From assembly GCA_905220665.1 (NCBI GenBank), contig CAJNAR010000174.1, forward strand, positions 186,001-250,000: a DNA stretch of 64,000 nt. The letters are read 5' to 3'. The notes under the pieces are model-generated. The model was not told the origin of the DNA, did no database searches, and saw nothing but the letters and a program-made list of their open reading frames with translations. Below are positions 1 to 12,391 of the stretch, in pieces. The position numbers and the translations under genes were made by a program. Within the stretch, counting starts at the first letter, position 1. Each line of letters starts with the position of its first letter. The DNA is from Albugo candida. Lineage: Eukaryota > Oomycota > Peronosporomycetes > Albuginales > Albuginaceae.

Positions 1-2600
1 TGTGTTTGCTTAGTCACATTTCACTTCAAAACCAAATGTACCTGGCAGCTTCGTCCCGTGTCAATGACATGCTGTCTGATGCGATTTACAGAAGAAACTC
101 CCTCGCATCTTCATCTTGAGAAGAAAGACGCGAACATGCGCACAAGCATAACCAGCTAGGTGGAACATATACGGCAAGAAGATGTAGATCAGGGATCACT
201 TCCACGAGAAAATTTTATTCAAACTTGACACCCACGGATCCCATCCGACGATATTCAGATCAAAGAAGTCAAAGGAGCCAGTCTTAACTTTATGGCGTGC
301 TCGGTGATACTTGTGGTATCGAGAAGATCAACTTCCTCGGTTTATTTTTGTGGAGTAAATCACAAGACTATGCTTTACGAATGGATAAAAGTTGGTACTG
401 CAAATAAATAGCAACGGCAGACATCAGTGGAAAGCACGATTCTCGGTAGAGTATGGTGGTGTTGAGAGTCAAATGAAGACATTCGGAAGGATATAATCCT
501 TGATAATGGAACTACACTATAAGCGGGAGCGCTTCAAGACGTACAAGACGGTGCCACAAAAGAACTCATGCGAAGCAAAGGTTACGATACTGATTATGTG
601 TGAGATCAACTTAGTTTGTATCGACAATTTTTCGTATCCTAGAATCGAGCTTCTCATGATGCCTCGTAATCCTGAACATTTCGAATACGCTTGAATTTTT
701 TTCACACGCTGGATGGATCCGCACCTATGAGCTCACACACTCGATACATCGTTTATGTGCTCGAATCTCCCCCACTCCATTCATTTAGCTCTTTTCCATT
801 TTGGTGATCTTCCCTTCTGTGATCTTCTTTGTGAGATATCGATGACGATGGTATAACTCTTGAAAATCACTCCAGAATCCAAGAATACACAGTCAGTAGA
901 AAGAGCGCACAGCGTCTTGGGTCACTATTGTTGGAATCTGCGGATAGGTAGACGTGCAATGGTGGGTTTCCTGGCATTGTCATCGTCGTTGGTTTCAGAT
1001 CTTCCAGGAAGATAAGCGAAGGAATGGAATCGACGATTATGTATCGAGCCCCTGTGTCAGAAAAAGAATCGCTTCTTGGATACTCAAAGTGTAGTGGCAC
1101 AAATCTCTCCTTATAAGTTGGTATTCGTGTATTGGGAGTTCAGGAGGATCATTCGCATCAAGAGCTGGTTTGGTTTCCTTCTTTCACCAGATACTGGAAT
1201 CAAAGTCAGTGGTATGTCTTTCGTGCGCTTATGAGTAAAATCCGCATCAGGAATACAAACTTCCATAGCATAAGTCTCGTGCAGGACACTAAATAGTCGA
1301 TATTGATGGAACTCATTGATGGAAATGAAAAATCGCGTAACGGGCTTGCGCTTGCTCAATGCGACGTAAAGAAGAACAAGAGGTGCTGCAACCTACTCAA
1401 GGTGCAGACTTGCCTGACATTGATACCACAGATGTGTAACTCACTTCTTGAAGAAAATGACCAGGAAAAGGACTACAGCGTGACCAATCGATTCGACTGA
1501 GTTCAAAATGGAGAAAATCATCTTCTCATGCTATGTTGTAACTCTTATATGGAAGTGCACCTACTAAAATATCGCATTGGAACTATTCTTTCATCACAGC
1601 TTGAGCTTGTTAGGTACCCCAGAAAGAGGTAGGAAGTCTTCCTTTCCGTCAAACATCACCGGTAACTCTCAGTACCTCAGATTTCGACGGTCTACCAAAG
1701 TGTTCTGGAAGCCTCCTTCCCATGCGTTGTGTATAAGTGCGTGCTCAAGAAAATTGAGACCTTCGCATCGGTGTACTTCTAGACTGTGAAGACGAAGAAA
1801 TATATGTCGGTCACTTGTAACCTTCAAAAGAATAGAAGGGAAAGGCGTTTTGGGTGCAGAAGGCGCTCATGAAGTAATACATCGAGTTCCTTTTTCCTGT
1901 CGAAGTACTACCGATCGACTGCGGACTGTGCAGAATTCGATACAGATGCTCAAGTCGAAACTGATGTCTTTGTACAAGTGTTTCTTGTAGAGGCTGCTCG
2001 CTAATGACTCTGCATCATGAAATTCGGCGTCCGATTCGTAAGCATTCAATAGTGCGTATGATTATACCCAGTAGTCATTGTGCAGAGTAAATTGATCATG
2101 GAACCTTCTGAGAAGACAAAAAGCTATCAGTCCGTTACGATTGAGAAAACACGAGACGATGCGATAGCTTCACAGTCTTCGAACATACACAAATATCTAG
2201 ATCCAACGATCCAGGTCATTATAGACGACACAATGAATAAATAATACGCTTAATAAATCTTTGTTACGTCTCCTAGTGTCTAAATATTTCTTGTACGAAT
2301 TCACCAGTTTAAGATTCTTTTGAATGGCTTGACCAAAATAGTGCATCTCCGTGAGATAATTCGAGGCTTGACGCATATCATGATCGACAGCTTGCGAATA
2401 GTACTGATAAACAGCATGATAATCTCGCTCGACTCCGTCTCTGTGATAGAAATGGATCTCAAAAAGCGACACACCAACGATTGCAGCTTCCTTGTAAGTC
2501 CTTGTGCAGCGTCGAGATCACATTCTACATTGATTACATGGAAGGACAAACACTCAAGCAACCGAAAAAGAGCTGTACGAATTTTTTTTCAAGTAGATAC
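1..2600. repeat. Left arm of a decayed long inverted repeat
   Basis: The reverse complement of this stretch matches 61700-64000 in collinear order. For example, 120-210 pairs with about 63900-64000, 867-1100 with 63030-63240, 1577-1700 with about 62400-62560, and 2197-2470 with 61870-62120. Identity is moderate, with many indels. It carries, in minus orientation, a Sel1-repeat relic, a CW-family relic and the family's 3' flanking module. No intact gene is visible. Confidence 0.75.
867..1100 (-). pseudogene. Relic of a CW-family secreted-protein gene (C-terminal part)
   Basis: The minus-strand reading contains TTMTMPGNPPLHVYLSADS. This matches the C-terminal block of the intact gene at 54373 (pattern: short hydrophobic strand, NPP, H, D-S, then W-x-L). 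The signal peptide and both Cys-Trp sites are absent and the frame is open for only 77 codons, so this is a remnant. Its mirror copy is at 63030-63330. Confidence 0.65.
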
Positions 2601-2850
2601 TGCATCCCAATAATGTGGAAACTTGTGGGTATACCACTGAACTCTTTTTATTGATGCCACCGGAGCAGTACAATAAAGCCAGGAATTCATTGCATAGTAT
2701 GCGCTTCATCTACAGCACTTTCAATTATCATCAATCCGCTGGAAGTACTGGCTTCAATTTGACACTTTTTGGAGCATGAAGCAGCAACGTTGTAACTAGC
2801 TACACTATCGTCCAACTTGGTGGCTTTGGAAAAATATAAACGGGCAAGGC
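2197..2850 (-). pseudogene. Sel1-like repeat protein relic
   Basis: The minus strand at 2472-2197 reads FYHRDGVERDYHAVYQYY, followed by a Q-A-x-D-H-x-x-A stretch and MHYFGQAIQKN. This is the Y-G-x-G-V-x-x-D-x-x-x-A-x-x-Y-Y-x-x-A-A-x-x-G-x-x-x-A consensus of Sel1/TPR-like repeats, as in SEL1L/HRD3-type adaptors. Further repeat-like peptides continue to about 2850. Stops and frameshifts break it throughout, and a second decayed copy lies inverted at 61260-62120. The family call rests on repeat spacing and is fairly firm; which Sel1 protein it derives from cannot be told. Confidence 0.6.
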
Positions 2851-4323
2851 TCTAATATGACAGATATACATCAAAAGTATGTGCGTCGTCGTAAAGAAGC
2901 ATTTTCATGCTTCAGGCTGTGCCATCTTGGAATTTGCTCAACAGCGTTTCAGCAGAAAATCATTGCTTCCGAGCGGCTTCATACCTTTCCAAAGCGACTT
3001 CGGGCAGCGTAGTACTCTGAAAGACGCAAATATTTCCCATTTGAGCTTGAGCAATGATCAGATTATGATCGGCTACGTTCGGTCGGGCTCCGTGTTATTG
3101 CAGACATCCAGATTAGGAAGAAGGGGTTGGAGGTCCAAAACCTTTCTGTACTACGATCGAAAGAACAGATTCCAAATACAATCTTTTAACATGCTATAGA
3201 ATCAGCTGTTTGCCTCTTCTTTCACTTCTAAAGGTTTTTTATTGCATCAAACGAGCTTATTTGCGCATGCTGCGTATATTGTTTGGCGTAGTTGTATGTC
3301 TTGACTAGAAAACAAGCTCTTCCATGAAACCATTGGGCACGTAACTCAGCACCTTGAGTTTTTATCGAGTCAAGTGTTCTTCATTTTCCATGTTCCGACG
3401 CAATGATTGCATCACTTCAAATCAGTTTCCTATGAATTTTTAGTCTTGTTCCAATACACTTCTCATTAGTATGTTTGGTGCGGCTTTTTGCGTTCCACAT
3501 TGATATTAATATCCAACTACTCGCATGCTTTACCACATTCGCATGCTCCTTGCAATGGCAGTATCTTGAAACCGACTATACTGCTACTACTTCTGACTAG
3601 CCATTTAAAAACGATCGCTTGGAGAGCCCGATGCTTCTAGAATTTTGAATGTAGTCTTCTATAATGGAAGCAGACACTATAAGCACAATTTTAGTCTAAA
3701 ATGAAGTTTAAGCATCTGCTTAATCTTATCGTGTACGAAGAATTGCACTGAGTACCTGTGGCGGCAATTGCATGAGGCGTCGTCAAAAGCACTCTCTTGC
3801 GGTCTGCGTGTTTGCATTCGAACTAATCTGTAACGCAAGGAATTTTTCGATTCTTTCCGCGACTAAACACCCACTTTTGACCTGAAACATATAAATTTGT
3901 CCATTTCCCTAATCAGTCTGTTGTCTGTAGGATAAAATGAAAATGCCTATTACCTCAACTCAGCTTCTTGGCTTTGTGGGTTCCGACTTTGTCATCATCA
4001 CGTTGATGAACAGATTGAAAAAAAACCGTTGGTACTACTAAGCCGGGATCCATCGCTAAAGCACGGACAGGAACATCAACTATTTTTCATTTGTAAACAT
4101 TTTTCTGTGATCGGCGCGTTCCAGGTTTACATACAAGTCTGCAGTGCATCCTACCAGAGAGCTTAATGTTGTCTTCACCAAGGGTGATCCCTAACGCAAG
4201 CCTCTTTGCCGTTCACATTTCATCAAGTACAAGAGATTGAGGCATTTTCGCAAGAAAATTGTAATCAGTCACATCAACTCCATCGACCGAATTCATAACA
4301 TTGAATCATTTGGTGCGTTGATT
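2851..4323. other. No gene seen
   Basis: Only short open frames without recognisable motifs, including one of 106 codons at 2879-3199 that looks like chance. The stretch is AT-rich decayed sequence. No RNA gene was recognised by eye. Confidence 0.5.
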
Positions 4324-5110
4324 TCACGATGTATCCATGCGGCCGAAAACTGTACTAATAATCGGTACGATCATATAAAACCAACAGAACGTTGCTATCG
4401 GTACGAGTGACGCCAATTTATATTTGTTCGACCGAAACGGCGAAGAAGATCCAGACTCCATGTAGTGAATCACAGTATGAAGATGCGATGACTTAATTCC
4501 CAAAAGCACACCGGATGCGCGCTTTGGATCAAAGTAGGGAATACCACGTCTCTATGCTGCTTCAGTACATGAACTTCGAAGCTTCGTTGCCACTTTTGTG
4601 CAACAAATATGCATTGTGTCCTTCGAGCTGATATCAATGTTTTTTTTGCTTGAGACGTATGAAGCGATCACTTGACCAGCCTTTCGGCCCACATGGAAAT
4701 ATCCTGAAATAACGCATACTGTCGCGATTGATTCGGACCTTGCTGTCAAACTATAAAGAGAATCCGTCTAACCACAGGTGGTTTGCTCGGCGAGATTTTG
4801 GAAATGTGAGCTTGGGTGCAGTTAATAAGGAGATAGAGATCAATGTGAAACTGATATTTAAAGACTTTGCACAGATCTCAAAAAGGAAGCACAACAGATA
4901 TGGTAATATTGCACCATCAAAATCCTGTGACACAAAGGCGAACGGAAACCCTCGAGCTGCTGGTGGAGACACTTCCGGACGTGGGTGGATTGTACAACGT
5001 CGACTGAAGAGACCATGTGAAGAAACCAAAATGCTTGTAGAAGTAGCCGAGATTTGAGGGAGACGTACTATGGATAATGTAAGTCCCACCAGCAACAATT
5101 TAAGCAATCA
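4324..5110 (-). pseudogene. Unrecognised decayed gene, copy 1 of a direct repeat
   Basis: The minus strand shows several overlapping open pieces (5107-4751, 4749-4552, 4509-4324), which look like one coding relic broken by frameshifts. The first piece begins with a hydrophobic leader-like segment but has no ATG. The last contains a hydrophobic stretch, LASLVPIATFCWFYMIV, that could be a membrane segment. The same order of sequence recurs at 9560-10150. I do not recognise the family. Confidence 0.4.
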
Positions 5111-8100
5111 CGTAAGTAAGTGCTAAGCGAACGCCATACTTTGGTGGTTAGCTGCTGATTACACTGTGAATAGTATATGCTTTCCAAATCGATTTACTAG
5201 TCGATAGATATAGTGTGGTAATATCGAGACTCCATGCAGGCAACGTGTAAGCTCGTAGAAGAAGAAATAAAGAATTTGTCATCTATCATTACCTGCGTTT
5301 CGAATCAGAGCTATCAGTAAGTACATCGGCACATCTCACAAAGCTGATCAAAGCTTTCCTGATTACTTTACGATACTACAACGCTATATGATACAGCACA
5401 TGAGCGAGAGTCAGTCAAAAAAAGCTGGAATAATACCTCAAAGCTCTTTTTGTATAGCAGTTTGGAGTATGTGCATGGACAATAAGAGAGATTCTGTGTT
5501 TCAAATGTGGTATCCGTTTCCATTCGATCTAATCTCTCCACAACAATACGTGTAATATCGGTACATCATGACATGTACGCGAGAGAGCTCTGACTCGCAA
5601 AGCCCGTTAATTGGTATGCTGACCAAATCCGCAATTCATATTCACCGCATCCTTTGAGACTACTGGGCAGTCAAACTTATCGGTCAAGTATCTACTTCTC
5701 AAGTGTACTGGTCGTCAATGCATGCCGCAATGTCGTGCAATCAAACTCATCGGTGTACGCGCCTTGGTCTATTGTAGTTATACAAAAAATACACAAAGAT
5801 CACAATGCAGGAATTAGTGAGCCATCTCAGTGTTCTTAGCATTGCTGCACGCATAAATGTAAGCTTCAGGAAGATCTGAAAATGATTGGGATCTCGTGGG
5901 ACTCCTCCCAGGACGAGTGTAACTTCTCCATGATTAAAGAGCTTTGCTCACGTGGATCTCTGGATGATGCAAGCTATTCTTCATATAACTGTGGTCAGTA
6001 GAATGATCTCTCAACGCTTGCGTCTTGTAACATAATTCGGTGGAAAGGGAGTGAAGTTCAAATCGATGTAGATACTCGAATCAAACATTCGATTAAGGAT
6101 TTCGTGGAGAGTTCATAAAAATATACATCGAAAGCGGCAAATAAGGGTCATTTTGTTAAAAAAAATCAGTCCACAATGGCACATTTTCTCGGCTCCGATA
6201 TGGATTCTGTCTGAAATCTATTCCTGCTTTCCATACATCAATTGATTTGAATGGCTTGCCTAGTGCGTCATTCTTGACTGAAAACACTCAATGCTGGAAG
6301 CATGCAAGTCTTTATCGAACAATCACTATGTGACCTAAAGGATGCCCGAAAGGCTTTAACATAATTCACCAAGAGACAGCCATGCAATTGATCTCATACG
6401 CTTCATCAACCATCGTCATTAATTCTCTGATTGCAGAATCAGATTTCCTTTTGTAGAAAATAATCTGATGTCCGAATTTGGTTGATATGATTTCTGGTGT
6501 TTAGTGCAAAGAAGTCAGGGCCATGCAATAATATGAGTCGAAGACTTGACCAATGAAGAAAATGAGGTTGATTTCGTATTTCGTGCCTCGATTGATTCTT
6601 GAGAGAAAGGCAGCACAGATGATTTGTTATGACGAAGCGTCAGCAGATACGAAATAAAACACCTATCAAAATTTTGGATCGGCATGCAAGAAACCTTATG
6701 GTATCACAAGAAGTATTGATTGAATCCAAGTGGTAAGAATTTCAAGCAAAAATGTATAGGGCAATCCTGATACTATCTGCTTCCAAAAGTGACTTGATCA
6801 TTAAGCATCATGTGCTCACGTGTACGAATTCGTCTCTCCGATTATGAAGAGATGTGTTGCTTTTCTTCTATTTTTGGTACGGAAGCACATCGATTCTGGT
6901 CATAGCTTCAAAACCTTTGGATTCTGTGAAGTTTTACCAAGCAGCTTAATAATTATTCATGATTAAAATGCGTGGAAGAGGAGGTCGCGAAACAGCGGTA
7001 ATCTCATTGCCAAAACATACGAAGTTGATTGATGCGTTTAGACAGTATCGGGAACCTTAACCTCGCTTTTATCTACCTTACAACATTTCAGAATCACTTC
7101 ATACAGTTACAATCTCTGTATACGACGGAGTAGACTTTTGCAAGCTGAAGTGAGAACAAAGTCAAAGTTGCTCCTCGCTTCATGCCTGAGAAAGTAGAAA
7201 TGAAGATAAAACAACGACGGCAAAAAAGATTCACATGGAAAGGGACATAACAATATCAATGCGTTCAAAAGCCTCCAACAGCTATCGACACGTAACGCAT
7301 GTCACTTTTCTATGTTGACACGATCTACTAAATGTATGTCGGCCCCGTGCATGGGTCCTTTTTTTGGCCCCTGCAAATATTCTAAGTGATTCCGGCTCAG
7401 GCAGTTCCCATGTTCAATCTTTAGAGACTGATCCATTCGTCCTCAATTCAGTGCCCAAGATGAGCTATAGGGTTCTACCTCATATGTCGAGGACAGTCGT
7501 AAAGCTACAAAGAAGTCTCAATGCTCAAAGTTAAAAAAAGCTATTCAGTCTGGCTGGTTGACCAATAATCGCTCTGCATAATCGTGTCCTGGACAAAAAT
7601 GAGGCATTCACGAAAAAATGTGAGTTTTTACAACATAGTGTAGGTTCTCGTTTCTGTTGGTCTGACGGAAATAAGCGTCACCTTACGAGAATGTGCTGCA
7701 AGTATCATTGCTAATTAAGCCTGATTTGGCCTATTTGCTGGTTCAGGTGCTAGAAAAGTATGAACTATTGCCTTAATCAGCGACAAATATCATTTCATTG
7801 CGACCCATTCAGCTAAGACCTAATTTTCGAACTGCGATCATCTGTCCTTTCTCATTTTGGAACATTACGTACTTGCTGGTTTGATCAAAGTTGATGACAG
7901 AAGGTTCGGAAAAACGTCATAAGGAGCGTGCAGGAATACTTGGACTCGCTTCTCGATTTTGATGATACGGAAGACAAGACTTACAAGCTGTGATGGAACG
8001 AGGTTTGTGGTGGACTTTCACATATCCAATTTGAATTATTTTGAGCCAGCTGTGTTGCTCTAACGCAACTCTGATTATTGCGCCGAATGTGAAGACCGAA

Positions 8101-9559
8101 AATAAAGCTTCTTTAAAGTAGCGATCCAACAGGCGTAACCGTATATGTCCAGCATCATAATCGATCTTGCAAGGTGGATCTAAGGTGCCTTATCAATCAT
8201 CAGTGTTCTTGATACTGTAACTGTTGAGGTTAAGAGCAATCTTGTATGTGATGCAGACCTTTTACAATTTGTCTCATTTTGGAAGAACATTCCACATTCC
8301 TGCATAAATAAGACTGATGACCTGTAGAATTACTGTGTGTGTCAAATATCGTGGTTAACCCATAACGCTTCGACCGGCTGGAAATACAATCATATAATGG
8401 GACTATCCCCTTTAGTGCTTGATAATAGTCCGCGCTGCAGTGCCTCTTCCAAGCACGATTAACAATAGGGTTGCATTATAGTGACGAGATAAAATGTGAT
8501 ATTGGTTTAATGCTCCCAGATGATGCCACTTATTGACGAGTCTTAACTAAGGTCGACTAGTTCATTTCATCGAGACCGCTACAAAAAACCAATTCTATAT
8601 ATCTAGGCGGATTTCCAGGCTTTAAAAGCACACGCATAGTCGTCGATCTCATGGACAGTCATGCGCGATCACTTGAAGCTAGGGTTATTTTTGTGTTAAT
8701 GATCTGTCCGACGGCTGTAGTGAAGCGATTATTGAGACAGTTGTAACACTAATACTATTTATTCTTCTCAATTATACAAAAAATTCTAATAACGGCACGT
8801 AGCCTCGTGAACGTCTACTTGCCAAAAACCTTCGTATACCTCTCGATGTGCCGGATGTGTGGGCTCTGTATTTTCCTGTATATGGGAAACCAATGGAGCA
8901 TTTCTAAAATTAGAAAAGATCTCTCCGAAATGGGCCTCGGCATACTTAAATCAGCAATTTTGAATGTGTAACGTCTGTAGCTCATGCGTACACTATTGCA
9001 TGAAGTCGGACCCAAAAACTGACTCTGGCATAACAATGGCAGCGTCTCACGGCAATCTTGACTATTCTCTACCCGCTAAAAGAACGAGATTGTCTGGACT
9101 TTAACAATTTCTTCTAAAATATCTCGTCGCTGAATTTCTCGCAATTGTTGTCGATTAATAACAGGTCTGGAAGGCATATGATAGACCGTCGAATTTAGGA
9201 ACCATGCTAAATGTCGTCCCGCAACGAAAAAAGCCGTGTGTACAAGTGTGATTGTTCTGAATGTTTCAAATTGTTGTGGAGAACTTTGCAGCTTTAATGA
9301 GAAACATGGAGAAAATAAATAGCGTTTGCAGGAGGTCAAGATGGCTATGCTAAGATCAACCACCATTGCATAACGACCCACGTACCTGCGTCCCAATCGC
9401 TTGCCACTAGACCTGTAGTATCCAACAATGCTGGTGCACGTGTACAAGCCAACTTGACGCACGCATTCTCATATCATTAACTAATAAAGAAAGAGTTTGC
9501 TTGGTTTTGATATGACAAATGCCCTATATCCCACGTCAAACATTGCTATTAGTAATTTG
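5111..9559. other. About 4.4 kb without a recognisable gene
   Basis: No open frame exceeds about 73 codons with a recognisable motif. Minor frames at 5654, 7917 and 8815 show no family signature. The stretch may be decayed repeats too old to recognise by eye. Confidence 0.5.
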
Positions 9560-10150
9560 ACAATTATGCATATTCGTTGCACCAAAACGACGAACTAGAC
9601 CCAGATTCTATGTAACGAACCAAAGCATGAAGACGCAATACTACTCCATCACGATGTTGAGTTTTGATACCTTGCTCCGACCACGCTTCCAGTGATTGGG
9701 TTATCCTATTTTCATACTGCTATTCAGTACATTGAGTCTCCATTTTCTTCGCCGTTCTGACACACCGCAAAGTATTTGATATCACTCACACATCACTGAA
9801 AGCAATGATTTGGCTTGCTTTGACGATATGAAGCAAGCGATCACTTCACCGCTTTTTGACCCGCATGGATATATCGTGAGATCGGCACGGGATGTATTGT
9901 TATATTCAGTAGATGGAAATAACTCATTCCTTTTACTTTATTTGGAGGTACATAATAAGATTCGAGGATGATGAAACGTGCAACGACACATGAATTTCAA
10001 ACCTGACAGAAAGTAGATCCAAGCATACAGGGGGTTTAATGGAGGTGAAGATCAGAAGACCTCTCAGATACTTTGCAAAAAGCCAACATGAAGACGACTC
10101 TGCAATCGAGCGTGATTCTACAACGTCAACCACATAAATCATCGGACGAA
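9560..10150 (-). pseudogene. Unrecognised decayed gene, copy 2 of a direct repeat
   Basis: Aligns with 4330-5060 in the same orientation at moderate identity. Shared landmarks are the segment around the hydrophobic piece, a conserved GCGATCACTT string (4667 and 9838 areas) and a TACAACGTC string (4995 and 10118 areas). The copies are about 5.2 kb apart. Open frames are shorter than in copy 1. Function unknown. Confidence 0.4.
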
Positions 10151-10739
10151 AAAATAAAACGGGATTCTGTACATGTAGTCGGGACTCGAGTGAGATATAC
10201 TTTTTATGATGGGATTCCCACGGAAGTAGATTTCATTAGAGAAGCAGCTACAGAATGTTAACATGAAGTTGTATACTACTGCGAAGTTTGCGCGCTCATG
10301 ATCTTTTATTACATACATTCGATTATGATTATGTAACATACTTTAGCTGAATTCGAAGAAAATGGATTAGGAAGCTCATGAAGCACATTTTAACAAATCA
10401 AGTTGTGAAAGCTCATCGTGGAGTGAAGCTTTTTGGGCTAAGAAATATCCACATCACATCCGAACGACCAAGTCTTGGAGGGCATAACCACGGAACTTCA
10501 ATTTCTCGAAATAATGTATTGCAGTAATGCGAAGAGCTACCAGACGGTTGCATATCACTCTAAAATAGTAATTTGCCGAAATAAGTTTAATCATAGCTCT
10601 GATAATATACAACGTCGAGGAGGGACAAATTTGTATCGATTTGGAAGAAATTTCAATTTAAGAATGATCTGACGGACAAACCTACGTCAGCTTCGCTAAG
10701 CACCTATTTCACAACGACGTGTCATCTGAATTGTGTCAC

Positions 10740-11575
10740 TCTACCCAGCTTATGCGCAAAATAACACAGTTCTTGGGCTTGCCTTCTGGTGTCTTCTCTT
10801 ATTGTATTGACACGGGTCATCACAGCCTGGTTAAGTTCAGGCTTTGCGTACTTGATAACGCTTCCCAGGAGCATATCGTTTGCTTTACCGAGGGTTTCAC
10901 TGACTTCTGACAGGAATAAAGTGCTCGCTATGAGAGCGTCCAGTCGTTTTTTGCGGTAAAAAAGCGTGTTGCTAGCGTTCTGGTGATGTTGGGCCGATAT
11001 ACTTCTTTGATCCGGTCCATCACTTCTCCAACGCTAGAGCCCTGAGCCATCCACTGATTTACTTGCTGCTCGTAATAAGTGAGAGCTTTTCCCGCTGAGA
11101 TGCCGTCCTAGTCTGTCTAGCGTCACCTCCTCACTTCAAATCCCGCCAGATGCTTGTTGGGCATGCGATAGTTGCCGCAAGAAACGATAGCCCCATTTTG
11201 TAAGCGAAGCTCCAAGTCCAGAGTAGGTTTCTTTCCCGTCTAATGGCTGAATGGCGAGCTTCATATCCCTTGCTGCTGGGATACTCACTCAATATAGCTC
11301 TTCCAGCGCATTCTGTTGCATGGCATGGACAAAGCTTCTCCTCATCCCGCTTCCACGACGCTGCATCGGTTTCGCATCCAGGGATGACAATGTCAAACCC
11401 TGTCCTTGGTTTCTTGTACCAGCAAATACGCTCTCCGTTCGCGCAGGTGGTGCTGGTACGGGCGAGCCGACGCTCCGCTCGGTCTCGATTTTGTCGAGTC
11501 GATTTCTGAGTGCCTACAGCAGCAACATCATTCGGTATCTTCGACTAATCTAATCCGTCGGATTCTTCCATGGTC
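10740..11575 (-). pseudogene. Retrotransposon gag-like relic
   Basis: The minus-strand reading runs from about 11575 towards 10740. It contains a Pro-rich spacer, then MKLAIQPLDGKETYSGLG, a W-G-x-x-F-x-R-Q-L motif, KALTYYEQQVNQW, and a segment ending in V-x-R-P-N-I-T. This string of motifs is typical of the gag-like proteins of oomycete Copia-type LTR elements (family knowledge, not searched). Stops and a frameshift interrupt it and no protease, integrase or reverse transcriptase follows. GC is higher than in the surroundings. Confidence 0.65.
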
Positions 11576-11797
11576 TTGGCTAATGGAATCTTGGTTGGGC
11601 TCATAACCTGTTGACAGGTTAGCGAAGATGGTTGCGTTCCAGAAAATCACTAAAACTGAGGGTTTTTTTTAGAAAATTAAGATCCTAACCAATCTTTAGA
11701 CTAAGCACCAAGTGCGACTAAAAAACCTCAAGCACAATCTTTAGTCCTTCCAACAAACAGCATCATGCTTTTGAACTAGCAATGAATTTGAAATGTA

Positions 11798-11828
11798 CAG
11801 TGCACGACACCTATAACCAGCACCTCCA
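11798..11828. repeat. Left TIR of the IS630/Tc1-like element
   Basis: Starts CAGTGCACGACACC directly after a TA. It pairs with the reverse complement of 14555-14585 with about 5 mismatches over 31 bases. Confidence 0.7.
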
Positions 11829-12049
11829 CCCGGTGCGCAAAATTTTTTTGGGACAACCAATTACCCACTTAAACAAAAATATCTCTCTATATCTTAAAAG
11901 TGCATTGCCGTGGCTTTCTGGCAATAGAGTCGGATTTTTGCAAAATTTACTTTTGACGAAGTTAGAAGCCTTTGAAGTTCGGCAATTTTCGTGATTATGT
12001 ATGGAGCTATGGAAATTTGTCCGAACATCTAAAACTAAATACTATTTAA

Positions 12050-12121
12050 CCAATTAGAAAGGACCACCTAAAAATAGATAATTTTTTTAGCCAATTAGAA
12101 AGAACCATTTAAAAATAGATA
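12050..12121. repeat. Tandem repeat, 41-bp period, two units
   Basis: Two CCAATTAGAAAG-starting units (12050 and 12091) inside the element near its left end, each followed by a block ending AAAAATAGATA. The second unit has several substitutions. It may be a subterminal repeat of the transposon. Confidence 0.6.
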
Positions 12122-12391
12122 GTGTGTTATAAATCTGATACAGACTTTCATATTTTCTTTGTTGGTTATGTGTATATCTGTAATCTAGTTTAAAAGTGCA
12201 TTAACGTTCATAAGAACAGAGGCTGGAATGCGACGGTGTGAACGGTACTTCTTCACTGCATATTCGGCAGCTTTTCCACTGAGATTTTTACGGTAGACAT
12301 CCATGTACCGCTGTGTCTTGCATGCAAATCGGCGAATTGTTGTCAAGCTGATTGGGGACATGGCAGAGGGGGCAGTTTCTTGAAAGCCAGC

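Noticed and set aside
12050..12121. CRISPR-like array from repeated units
   Set aside because: Only two adjacent units with no spacers, inside a transposon in a eukaryotic genome.
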